This document shows, piece after piece, positions 28,903 through 39,937 of a stretch of 64,000 bases of DNA. Position 1 is the stretch's first letter. Each line of letters opens with the position of its first letter. The notes beneath the pieces are model-generated. The model was not told the origin of the DNA and did not search any database. It saw only the letters and a list, made by a program, of their open reading frames with translations. A program made the translations under genes and the position numbers. This DNA comes from Closterium sp. NIES-65 (Eukaryota; Streptophyta; Zygnematophyceae; Desmidiales; Closteriaceae): positions 5,271,001-5,335,000 of the forward strand of contig CANXME010002275.1 of NCBI GenBank assembly GCA_948144175.1, written 5' to 3'.

Positions 28903-31900
28903 TATCCTCCTCTTTCACCTCCCCTCGCTGCTGCACCTCTCTCACCTCCTCTCGCCCTTGCACCTGCACACAAGCCAAGTCTGCCACAACAGTAGCCTTA
29001 TGAGGCGCCTCAACAGTCACGTCTTCGCGCCCTTGCCCCGGCCCACAGGCCAGTTCAGTCACCAGCATTGCCAGCGCTCTCACTTCACTACTGCTCGTGC
29101 TCAGCTTTCTAGATCCATCTTCCGGACCTGCATCTGCTGCAGCTGACGCTCCCAGCTTTGTAGTTCCGCCATCCCCTGCTGCTAATCCTCCTCCTACAGC
29201 CTCCTCCCCCTTGCTCTCCCCTGCTTCTGATCCTTCCCCAGCCTCTGTTGTTGTTTCCTTCCCCAGACCACTCTCCATATCTCCTGCAAGAAAGCTGCCT
29301 TCAATATCTGAACCGTTTTCTAGGATTTTCAAAACTGCTGCTGATCCTCCCCTTGCTCCGCCCTCCACCCCATTTTCTAATTCGTCTGCTTTTTTGCTGC
29401 CGTTTATCAGTAGAACACCTTCTGCTGGTTCTTCTGCTGTGCCGCTGCCCATTCCCCGTGCTTTTCCATGCTCTGGAATAGAGGCTGTTGCACTGGCAGC
29501 GGCAGTTGCAACAGTGGTTGTCGCAATGGCTGTGGAACCAGCTGCAGCAGTAGTGACACTTTTCCCTCCAGCATCCACCTTTCCTGTGCTCGCCCTCCCC
29601 TTCTTCCCACCTGCCTTCACCCCACTCACCTTCTCTTTCTCTTTCTCCCTCTCCTTCTCCTTCTCTTTCTTCTTCTCCTTCACCTTCTCTTTCACCTCCT
29701 TTTGCTTCTTAGGCTTGCGCGGGCTCTTGATGCCGTTCTCCCTCACACTACCTTGTAATGCATCTGCCGTGAGAGGGGATAAAGCTCTTGTCTCTCTACC
29801 GCCTTGTAGCGCATATGCCTCTAGCTGTCTCACTTCATGGCCTTGTAATGCATCAGCCTCTAGCGGAGCACCAGCTTCCCCTGCCTCTTCCCCTGCCCCT
29901 GCCTCTGCCCCCTCCTTTGCCCCTGCCTCTGCCCCTTCCTCTGCCCCTGCCGCTGCCCCTTCCTTTGTCCCTTCCTCTGCACCTTCCTCTGCCCCTTCCT
30001 CTGCCCCTTCCTCTGCCCCTGCCTCTGCCCCTGCCTCTGCCCCAGCCTCTTCCCCTGCCTCTGCCCCTGCCTCTGCCCTTCCCCCTGCACCTCCCTTAGC
30101 TTTTTCTATGCTTGGGCGGTCAGCGCACCCTCCTTGCTCCACATTTCTTTGATCTTCAACAAAAACAGACCCTTCTGTCGTTCCCTCCTCTCCATCCCCC
30201 TCCTCTCCTTTCCCCTCCTCTCCTTTCCCCTTCCCTCTGTTCCCCTCCTCTTCTTTCCCGTCCTCTCCTTTCCTCTTCCCTCTTTTCCCCTCCTCTTCTT
30301 TCTCCTCTTCTTCTTTCCCCTCCTCTCTTTTCCCTTCCCCTCCTTTCCCCTCCCCTCTTTTCCCCTCCTCTCCTTTCCCCACCTCTCCATCAATCTTCTT
30401 CCCTTCTCCCGTGTCCTTCCTCCTCTCCTCTTCCTCCCCTCCGCTTCCATCCATTCCACTCATCTCTGAAAAGAGAAACGTCCGGTCCTCTGGCGGTTTT
30501 AGAGGCTCCATTTCATCCATCTCTGAAAAGAGAAATTCCCGGTCCTCAGGAGCTCCCATGAAAATGTTGAACACGCTGCTGCGACTGGGAGTGCCGCTGC
30601 TGCTGCGGCTGTAAGTGCTGCTGGTGCTGCTGCTGCGGCTGTGAGTGCTGCTGGTATTGCCGGTGGTGGTCCTGCTGCTGCTGGTGCTGCTGCAGGAGAA
30701 AGAGGAGGCTGAAGGAGAGGAGTGGAAAACCTTATCAGCACTGTTGGGGCGAGGAGAATCGCAATTGCCCCAAGACCTGGAATCACCACTGCTGTCACGC
30801 TCTGCACTAGCTGCAGCAGCAGACACGTCTAAGTCAGCAGCAGAGTCTGCAGAAGAATCAGCATCAGCACTAGCAGAACCAGTACCAGCGACAACAGCAG
30901 TAGCACCAGCAGCACCAGTATCAGCAGAATCAGCACCAGCACCACGAGCAGCGCCTTTCGGCTTCCCAGTTTTCTTGTGTGTAGCATTGGCCAGGTGTTG
31001 TTGCCTGGGCTGCCTCCCGCCTGCTGTGCGCTCCACAGCAGCCAAACCAGCAGCAGGAGAGGAAGCGGGAGAGTGGTGAGGGGGGCGAGACGACGAGGAG
31101 GAGGAAGAGGAGGAAAGCGGCGAAGAGGAGAAGTTGGAAGCTTCCCCGGAAATTACCAGCTGTAGAGGCGCCTGCTGTCAGAAGGAGGACAAGGTTGGTT
31201 GGGGGCAGATCACAAGGAGAGAGCGAGAAAGAAAAAAACGAACTGAGAAAGTTCCGAGGCCGACAAATCTGGGACAGATCACGAGGAAAGATGGGAACAG
31301 CAATCGGTGAGAACGTTTTGGGTCGACTCAGAACAGCAATCGGTGAGAAAGGGGCCCAAGAGGACACAGACGGCACAGTGGCAAGACATGGAGGAAAGAA
31401 GGGAATTGAACACCAATCTGGCAAGAAATAACTGGACAGACTAACCCTAAACCTGACACAAAAACATGGAAGCTAAAACCCTAAACCTGACCCAAGAAAA
31501 CGAAGCGAAAACATAAAGCTGAACCGAGACTTAGAAGCCAAAGCCTTAAACCAGACCTGCAATTTGGAAGCCGGGAACCCAAACCTGACCTGAGGCACGA
31601 AACCGAAAGACCAATATTCAAAAGCTGCTGAAAGTTGGAATCCAAAACCCAGAACCTGAAACCTGGAACTCGCAGCATGACACCCTTCTTTCAGGAAAAG
31701 ACAATGGGTTTGGAGTGAGCTTTACCTTCCTTTTAGTAGCCTTTCCTTTTGAGAATTCTCAAAACACAATGGGTTTGGAGTGGGCTTTACCTTCTTTTTA
31801 GCCTTCCCTTTTCCTCGCTTCGACTGAGGAAGTGTGGTTTGCTTGCCCTTTTCCTCCCCAGATGAGATATCTCTCAGCATTCCCAGAAATCTCTGTTTGT

Positions 31901-34900
31901 CGTTGCCCTCCCCCACATCACAGCAACCCTCCTCCTCCCAACCACACTCAGTCACACCCGCTCCTTCTAGTTTCACCCTTGTGACATTGAGACGAGGTGA
32001 ATCCTGAGTCAGCTCAAAAGCACCCTCTTCATAATCACATTCCGTCACACTCACTCCTCTTCTCACACCAGCCCTTCCTCCCAGTCCAAGCCCCCCCAGA
32101 CCCATCGGAGTCAGAGTCGGAATATCCCCATTATTAACAGTCCCGTTTTTGGAGGCAGTTCTCTTCTCGAAAGCAGCTGCAGTATCGTCCTCTGTGTCCT
32201 TTAGTGCCTGTATTTGTAGGCTACTATCATCAAATGGTTCACTATACGCCACCTCACTATCACCATAAACAGTTTCACCAGAAGCAGCATCATCAGAACC
32301 CAAACTGACAGCAGCACCAGCACCATCACCAGAACCATCATCAGCATCAGCAGCAGCAGCAGCATCAGCAGCACCCAAAACAGAATCTCTGTCTTTGCTG
32401 TTCATCTGCTTCTTCTTTTTCAAACCCCCCTTCCCCTTCCCCACCCCCTTCCCCTTTCCTGCCCCCTTCCCCTTCTCCACTCCCTTTGATTTCCCCGTCA
32501 GCTTATCTTTGGCCTTTCCCACGTCTGCTTCCTTCCCACACCCTTCCGAGATGGACATCCCTCCATCAACACTGCTCATGCTGCAAAAACTACTGTTCAT
32601 GATGCTGGCAGCTGCGGTAACGGGTGGCAAGGGCTCGTTTTCTTCTGCCGCAATGATGCACTGCAGCACCCTGGCCGGCGGGAAGGCCTCATCCAATGAG
32701 GTGACAGCACCATAAAAACCAGCATTCCCGTTCCCACTCCCACTTTCATTCCCACTCCCACTCCTACTCCCACTCTCATTCCTGTTCTCATTCTCACTCC
32801 CGCATACATTCTCAGTATCATTCACCTTCTTCCACTCACTCTCATCCTCTTCCCTCTCACTCCTCTCCCGCCTGCTTCCACCATCCTCCCCACAACCCTT
32901 CCCCTTACTCCCGTCCGCCTTTTCCACTCCTCTCCCCACTCCATCCTCCTCCCCTCTTCCCTTTCCTCCTTTCCCAGCCCTTGCCAACAGCGGCAGCAGC
33001 CCCCCATCTCCTCCCCCCATCCCTCTCGGTCCCCCCATCCTTGGCCCTCCCCCCATGTCTACCCCTCCCCTCTTCCCTGCCCCTCTTCCCCCCAACGGCA
33101 GCAGCCCGCCGACTGCTCTTTCCCCTCTCCCTGCTTCCCCATCTCCTCCTCCCCCTCTCCCTGCACCTCCCCCCAGCCCTGCCCCTTCCCCTATCCCTGC
33201 CCCACCCCCCAGCCCTGCACCTCCCCCCATCCCTCCCAGCAGTGCTGCCCCCCGCGAGCACAGCAGCTGGAAAAACATCTCCTCGTGGCTTGCACGCCAG
33301 CTGTCGCTCAACGATTGAATGCGGGCAATGCTGGGAGGAGGGGCGTGCACAGTAAACTGCTCACTGCCAGCAGCTGTAGCAGTGGTGGCTGTAGCAGTGG
33401 CGGCTGTAGCAGTGGCGGCTGTAGCGCTCACGGCAGTCTGAACGCTGCTGGCACCTTGTCCCTCTTTCTCTCCCTTGCCTGCTTTCGCACCCGCTTTCAC
33501 TGCTGCACTGCCCCTGTCGCCCTCCTTATTCCCCTTTCCCCCCTTTTTAAGAACGCCCTTTCTTTTAGTCACTGCTGCAGCTTTCGTGCCTTTCTTCCCA
33601 GCGCCCTTGCCTTTAGCAACGTCAGCTTCAGTCACATCTCCAATTGCCACGTCAGCAACAGCCACATCGCCATCGACAACAGCCACATCAGCACCAGATA
33701 CATCAGCAGCAGCCGCTGCTGCTACATCCACTGCAAACGAAACAGGCCCTGCTACATCCGGTCCTATAACTGCTGCTACAGACCCTGCTACATCCTGTCC
33801 TATACCTGCTGCTACAGGCCCTGCTACATCCTGTCCTATACCTGCTGCTACAGACCCTGCTACATCCTGTCCTATACCTGCTGCTACAGACCCTGCTACA
33901 TCCTGTCCTATACCTGCTGCTACATGCGCACCTACACGCCCTACCACATCCGCTGCTACAGCTGTTGCTACAGATGATGATACAGGCGATGCTACAGATG
34001 ATGCTGCAGATGATGCTACAGATGGTGCTGCAGATGATGCTACATATGGTGCTGCAGATGATGCTACAGATGATGCTACAGATGGTGCTGCAGATGATGC
34101 TACAGATGGTGCTGCAGATGATGCTACAGATGGTGCTACAGATGATGCTACAGATGGTGCTACAGATGATGCTACAGATGGTGCTACAGATGGTGCTACA
34201 GATGGTGCTGCCTCTGTTTCTGCTACAGGCGATGCAACAGACGCTGCCACTCCTGCTGCTGCTGCAGATGATGCTACAGATGATGCTGCCACCGGTTCTA
34301 TACAAGGCAACTCAGGGGCTGCATCACATGCTGCTTGCGAATTCCCAGTCTCCTGCACAGTTTCATAGCTATCCCTTGACAGAACTGCCTGGTTGCTGCT
34401 ACTAAGTGGGGGAGTCATAGCTTCAATAGCTCCAAGTGCAGGTCTGTGCAGTGTGGGGTGTTCTTGAGGCTCCTCGAGAACAGATGTACAAGCCGTAGCT
34501 TCAAGTGCAGGTGCCTGCGGTGTGCCAGGTGCACACGGTTCTTGAGGCACCTCGAAAATTGTCTCCTCGCACAGTAGGGTTTGGTTGTCGCTACCAGATG
34601 AAAGGGCTATGGCTTCAAGTGCAGGTCTCCGCAGTGTAAGAGATGCTGATGATTCATTGTCACACCCTGCTGCTGGCTCTGCTAGAGATGATGCAAAAGC
34701 CTCTGGTACAGGCTCTGCTACAGATGCTGCTACAGGCTCTGCTGCTACAGCTGTTGCTACAGGTGTGGCTACGGTCTCTGCTACAGCTTTTACTACAGTC
34801 TCCACTACAGGTGCTGCTTCAGATACTGCTATGGATGCTCCCACACGTCCTGACTCATTGTCACCCTTCACATGATCAAATCTTGCACTTGCCTCCACAC

Positions 34901-37853
34901 CATCTGCCCCTCTCTCCTCCGATGCAGCTCCATACCCCCCTTCCCCTTTCCCCTCCCCCTCCCTCACCACTTCCCTCTCCCCCTCCCTCTCCCCCTCCCT
35001 CTCTCCCTCCCTCTCCCCCTCCCCCTCTCCCTCCTCCTCCCTTTCCACTTCCCTCTCCCCCTCCGTCCCCACTTCCCTCCACACTCTCTCCCCGGCCTTC
35101 CCACCTGCCCTCTCCTCCCTCCTCTTCATCCTCTCCTCCCTCCTCTGCTTCTCCTTTCTCGCTCTCTCCTCCCTTTTCTTCCCCTCCTTTATAAGCATCT
35201 CCTGCCGCTTCATTATAATCTCCTGCTTCGCCAGTGCTGCTTCCAGCTCACAAGCCATCTGTTTTTTCAACCTGCCCGCATCAAACCTCTCCTCCAAACC
35301 TGCACCTTCCACTCCCGATAAAGCAGAACCCAATGGCCCTGCTACACGCTCCGCAGCACCCAAACCCACGATTTTAGCCCCATTCCCTTCCCTTTCCTTT
35401 CTCTTAACATATCCACTCTCCTCCTCCTCATGACTCTCTTCTTCCCTCCATATGCCCACAAGAGCAGATGCAGGCGGCCCTGCTACACACTCCACTCCAC
35501 TCACACTAGCTCTCTTCACTCCCCTGTTCTCCTTGCCTCTCCCACACTCCTCCTCCCCCCTCTCCACCTCCCTGCTTTCCTCCTCCCACCTTTCCTCCGC
35601 CCTCCACATACCCGATAAAGCAGCGGCAGGAGGCCCTGCAACACACTCCACCGCACCAAACCCCACCCTCTTCCCCTTCCCCTTCTGCTTCTGCTTCACC
35701 CCTTCCTCCTTCCCCCTTTCCTCCTCCTTCCCCTCCTCTTCCTTGCCTCTTCCGTCCTTACCCCTTCCCTCCTCCTTGCCCATCCCCGCCTTCCCAGCAG
35801 CAGCACCACCACCAGGCATCAGGGACAAGGAGAGGAGTTTAGGGGGCCGCAGGAACCTAGGGGCGTGGAGGGAGCTCCTAGAGAAGCCCAGGAAGGGAAG
35901 CACGGAGCTTGGCGCCTCTGTAACCATAGCTTGGTTACCAGCAGCACTCGGGTTACCACCCGTTTCTCCAGCCGTAAGAACAGACCCAACTGCACCGAAC
36001 GAAGAAGGCGCAGCAGCAGGAACAGTCAATCCAGCGGCCGAAAGTATCCTCTCATCCCCTGCTGCACCCCTTGATCGGTCCCTATCTAAGCCCTGCGAGC
36101 CCTGTGAGCCCTGTGAGACCTGTGGGTGGGGGAACACCTGTGAAGGCCTGGGGTTGGTGGTTGGGATGTGGTTCGAGCTGGTTAGCTGGGAAGTAGAGAG
36201 GAAGCTTCTTTCTTGAGGCAACAACACGTACCGGCTCTCCTGAAACTGGGCGGAAGCTTCTTGCTGCTGCTGCCTGTGCCGAGGATTTTCTTTCTCCTGC
36301 CCAGAGTGCGTGTTGGGCAGCTTCGAAAAGAGTTTGGCCATGAGCTGGTGTTTGTGGCTGTGGCGAGCGGTGGGGGTGCGTGGGGGGTTCTGTGCAGTGC
36401 TGTGGGGGATGGGCGGGTCTGTTATGAATGCTGCAGTGTGGAAAGAGGAAGCGGGTGGAGAAAGGTTGAAGTGGTGGTGTGATGAGACAGCGGAAGAGGA
36501 GGAGAGGGAAGGGTAGGATCTTCTTGATGCTGGTAGTGCTGATGCTGATGCTAGTGGTGATGATGATTGCAGTGGTGAGTCTGCAGTGGCGGTCCCTCTG
36601 CTACCAGCAGTGCCACTGACGCCAGAATTTTTCTCCGGGCAGCTCAAAGGAATTGATGCTAAGCTGAGATTCTCCAGGTAGCTCGCCTCCCAGATCTTTT
36701 CAATATCTGCCCGGTGTGTCGGGAGCATTCCTCCTGCCCGAGAAAACGCCACGTGGACCGGTCTGACTGCCCGGCCATCCGCAGTCATCACACCCCACGC
36801 TTGGGCAGCATTCCGGGCAGCATTGAAAGCCGTTCGCGGGGGCGCAAGCTGCCCGGAAAGCTCAAAAGAAACAGGAGAATCGCCAGGTTGAATCTGATCA
36901 CAACTCTGCAGCCAGTCCCGTACACTATCCACCACGCCAGGTGCTTTAGCTTCTAACTCCTGTGCGTCTTTAATCTCCCCGCATACCCTTAACCATTCTC
37001 CCTGCTCCCCCATATGACCAAATTCATGCTCCACCTGCTGCTGCTGATCCTGAACTTCTGAAACTGCACAGGTCACTAGTTTCCACGAAATTGCGTCAGG
37101 AGCTGCATCCGTCACTGTAGCGAAGGCTCCAAGAACCCTCACTACAAGAACATCCCCTGGGAGGGCTGCTGCTCCACTGATTTCCACTGCCTGCATCGGC
37201 GCTCCTGATTGGACGGCTTGATATGGAGAAACTCCGTTGCCAGTAACAGGGTAACCAAAAGAGGGGTGGGTAGGATTAGTGATGTTACTGAAATAGGAAT
37301 CATTAGAGTCTCGAACAAACCCGTTGCTGTCGTCGAAACTGCTCCTAGAAAGGTCACTGCTCCTGTTCTTACTGTTGCTGCTTCTGCTGTTGTTGCTGCT
37401 GCTGCTGACAAAACTGCTGCTGCTGCCGTAACTGCTGCTCCCACTGCTGCTGCTGATCTGAACCCACGTCTGAGGAAGGAACCCGATATTGTATGGTGCG
37501 TTATGGGAATAGTGAGACGGCCTGCCATCGTGTGCAATTATCCGCAATGGAGTGAAATCCTCGTCAGCTGCAGGCTCCACCCGTAACCATGAGCCACGTG
37601 GCGTGGTAACCACCATGTGTAGCAAAGGCGCACTGGAAGGCTCTGACCAATCGCATTCTGTCACGCTGGAAGCGTATCCCGCAACTGGTGACAGATACGA
37701 AGCTGCCAAGTCGGTCCGGCCACTGACGTGGCATCTTGGGGAGGCGTATAGCGGGACGTGGTGCCACGTGGACACGCCTCGTCCGTCGTTATCAACAGTA
37801 ATGGCACGCCACCGGAGGCTACCGGGCTTCCCGAACTGAATGATTCTTCCCAT
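27380..37853 (-). CDS. giant low-complexity protein with degenerate inorganic-pyrophosphatase domain (two-exon model)
   Basis: Exon 1 (37853 to about 31790) starts at a genuine ATG. Its first ~370 residues follow eukaryotic soluble pyrophosphatase: [59 protein letters not shown]. The catalytic residues are mostly lost: EIP is TTP, NYG is NIG, and the DNDPID aspartates are replaced (SGAPMQA). The rest is disordered, with Ser/Ala/Val repeats, charged coiled-coil-like stretches and Lys-rich ends. The ORF 31045-27380 has no ATG near its start (the first codon is TTG) and begins with similar basic text, so I treat it as exon 2. The donor AAGAAG/GTAAAG at about 31790 fits; the acceptor near 31000 is uncertain. 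Function unknown; a non-enzymatic scaffold is a guess. Confidence 0.6.
31046..31721 (-). other. probable intron or spacer with degenerate telomere-like repeats
   Basis: Contains AACCCTAAACCTGACMC motifs at about 31440-31500 and weaker versions to 31600, plus a GGTCGACTC palindrome inside duplicated AACAGCAATCGGTGAGAA at 31294-31350. No ORF. Confidence 0.5.
31294..31350. repeat. GGTCGACTC palindrome between 18-bp direct repeats
   Basis: AACAGCAATCGGTGAGAA lies on both sides of CGTTTTGGGTCGACTCAG. The palindrome has one mismatch. Confidence 0.88.
31700..31812. repeat. TTTTGAGAATTCTCAAAA palindrome between duplicated donor sites
   Basis: The palindrome is at 31747-31764. The ~45 bp on each side (31702-31746 and 31765-31811) are copies that contain an exon end and the GTAAAG donor of the giant-protein gene on the minus strand. 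Confidence 0.92.
33770..34285 (-). repeat. in-frame tandem repeats in the giant protein gene
   Basis: A 39-bp unit (about four to five copies, 33775-33935, encoding [12 protein letters not shown]) is followed by a 12-15 bp unit (33970-34280, encoding VASSVAPS). Both remain in frame; the complementary strand is also open. Confidence 0.85.
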
Positions 37854-39150
37854 GATTAACTGACTGACAGGCTCCCCCCTCGCGATGCTTAAATCGACTT
37901 AACGGCACGACTGTTACACTGATAGCACGCCAACGGCTCTGGTGTGACAACAACGAAAGCTCCCGCTTCAGCACGCGTACGGCGCTGATGCGACAGCGTC
38001 GACAGCTTTCGGGATGACGTATCCTTGTGCTTCCGTAGCTGCTGAAACAGCATGAACCGCTTAGGCTTCGTTTGCTGCCTGAATACCCCCGTACGCGGTG
38101 CAAGCACCGTACTACGACCTCTTATAAGTGAACGCCGTGCTCCTATAGCAGAGCATTTAGGGGGTCCTTCGATCATCGTCCGGGCCATCATGACATTTCG
38201 CGTGTCAGTTTCTAGACGAGTATCGAAACTATGAGACAACGTGACTCTCTAGAAATGCGAAGCAGCATTTGAACTAGAAACTCTAACGACGCGCGAGCCA
38301 TCAACCGTTTGCTACAATGCTTCTAAGTCAAGTCATTAAGAACAGGCGAGACTATCAGTACGCGAACTGGTATGGTTCGAAATAACTAGCGCGACTGACA
38401 GCAGAATGTGGAAGGAGTGCGTTTGCCTGTCCTTCCGCCTTGGGGTTGTCATTCAGCCTAGAAGTTGACGCGACCACCGAAGAGAAAAATCGTGGCGGGA
38501 GGAGCTTTGCTGATAACGGGGATTACATCTGCCGAAAACTACCAACCAGTCGTATGCCCACAGTCTTGTATCGGGTGTTGGCGAAGTGGGACGAGAGGTC
38601 CATTGCATATTCGTAGTGCACCAACACTGCAAAAAAAACTTAGGCTAGCAGCATGGTAACGTTTAATCTATATCTAGCCCTGCTTTGTCGTGGTGTGTGC
38701 TGATGAATGGAAGTTTCGAAGTAAAAAAATGTAAAACGGTTGCATCTAGACTAGCCTTGAACGTTACCTCTAATTTCTAGCATAGAAGACCCAAACTGTG
38801 TAGTATAATATCAATCCCATGCATGCCACAACAGCATTTTTAAGCTTAACATCGCATCTAGCATCATCATTCTCCTTCAGGCCTCGGCCATTCAGCTGCA
38901 AGGGAGAATGGGTGGGTGGACGAGAGGGAAGCCATATGCAAATGTGAGTGAAAACGTCAGAATACTCTCCCCTTCCATGTCCCCACTCCCCCCCCCCCCA
39001 ACTCCCAACCTTCCTCCCCCAAGAAATAACCACTCCAAAACTGCCCTTCTTGGTAGGTAACTAGTCCCTGATCTTCCAACCACCCCCTCACAACAGTCAC
39101 TTACTCGCACTTCTCTCTCCCATCCCCTGTAAGAGCCACTAACTCACATT
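37854..39150. other. intergenic, about 1.3 kb
   Basis: Lies upstream of the giant protein gene and downstream of the TMN echo copies. No recognisable gene or element. Confidence 0.5.
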
Positions 39151-39164
39151 ATATGAGGGTTTGG

Positions 39165-39870
39165 GAGGAGGGGGGGCGGGGGGGGGTAGATGTGGCATAC
39201 GAAGGAGAGCGGGGCCCCAGCTCTCCCCACAAATTCCCCACCACCCTGTCCCTCTCATTTCGCTCATTTACAAAAGAACACTCACTCGCTCTTGAAGGAG
39301 CAGTACATGTGGCGTACCAGAACATCAAAGCCTGAAATCCCCCGAGTTTCTGCCAAACACCCTTCCCAAATCGCCGCAGACCACCCTCAATCACCCACTT
39401 CTCTCTCCCTCCACTCAGCCCCACTTCTTCCTGGAACATGCTTCCTCCCACTGTTTTTGAGGCGCCTCAAAAATAAATTTCCTGCAACATACTTCCCCAC
39501 ACTTGATTGAGGCGTGGATGCAGCACACAAAGGATAGCAAGGCGCGGAGCCCGTACTCTCCCCAAAACACCACCCCAGTCTACCCTCAACCGGCCGCACC
39601 TCTGCCCCTCCCCTCCCCCTCCCCTGCCGTTCTTCACCTCATTCCCTCAACCACTTTCTCGCACTAGCTGGAGCGGTAGATGTGGTGCACGAAAGACAAC
39701 CATGCCTAGAAAGCTCCTATTATCCACCAAGTCTCCCCCCACCCACACTTCCCTGATCAGCCCTCAGCACACTCTCCCCCTCGTATCCCCCTTCATTTTT
39801 GGAAAAGCATACTCAAACTTGATAAAGCAGTAGAAGTGGCCCACAAACGACAGCAGGACGCAGAATGCCC
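39165..39870 (-). repeat. five echo copies of the TMN gene 3' end
   Basis: Degenerate copies of the last ~45-60 coding bases (true copy 39938-40000, encoding ASLSFVRHIYRSIKCE-stop) lie at about 39168-39215, 39298-39335, 39500-39550, 39664-39712 and 39818-39868. They are spaced 110-210 bp apart. They keep the core GCGGTAGATGTGGCGCACGA and decay by substitution. The 39818 copy would still read LLSFVGHFYCFIKFE. Confidence 0.85.
39425..39500. repeat. TTTTTGAGGCGCCTCAAAAA palindrome between direct repeats
   Basis: Palindrome at 39454-39473, between TTCCTGGAACATGCTTCC and TTCCTGCAACATACTTCC copies of about 26 bp, amid the TMN 3' echo copies. Confidence 0.9.
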
Positions 39871-39937
39871 TACACCCCTACTCCCCTCCTCCCCCTCACC
39901 TCCCCTCGCAGCTCCCTTCCCTCCTCCTAAGGGACAC

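Noticed and set aside
28095..31079. Plus-strand Ala/Ser/Pro-rich ORFs opposite the giant protein
   Set aside because: Mirror of low-complexity coding on the minus strand; repeats of GCN/CTG codons keep both strands open.
33285..34405. Plus-strand repeats reading [12 protein letters not shown] or MLQMMLQM
   Set aside because: Reverse complement of the VASSVAPS repeat; no independent evidence.
35776..36500. Idea that the 254-residue plus-strand ORF near 35.5-36.2 kb is a gene
   Set aside because: Low complexity, opposite to the giant ORF, no family resemblance.
7987..39473. Reading the palindromes as restriction-site cloning artefacts (AatII, SalI, EcoRI-like cores)
   Set aside because: The symmetry extends through TTTTGAG/CTCAAAA, the flanks are duplicated and different at each site, and decayed versions exist, so they are genomic.
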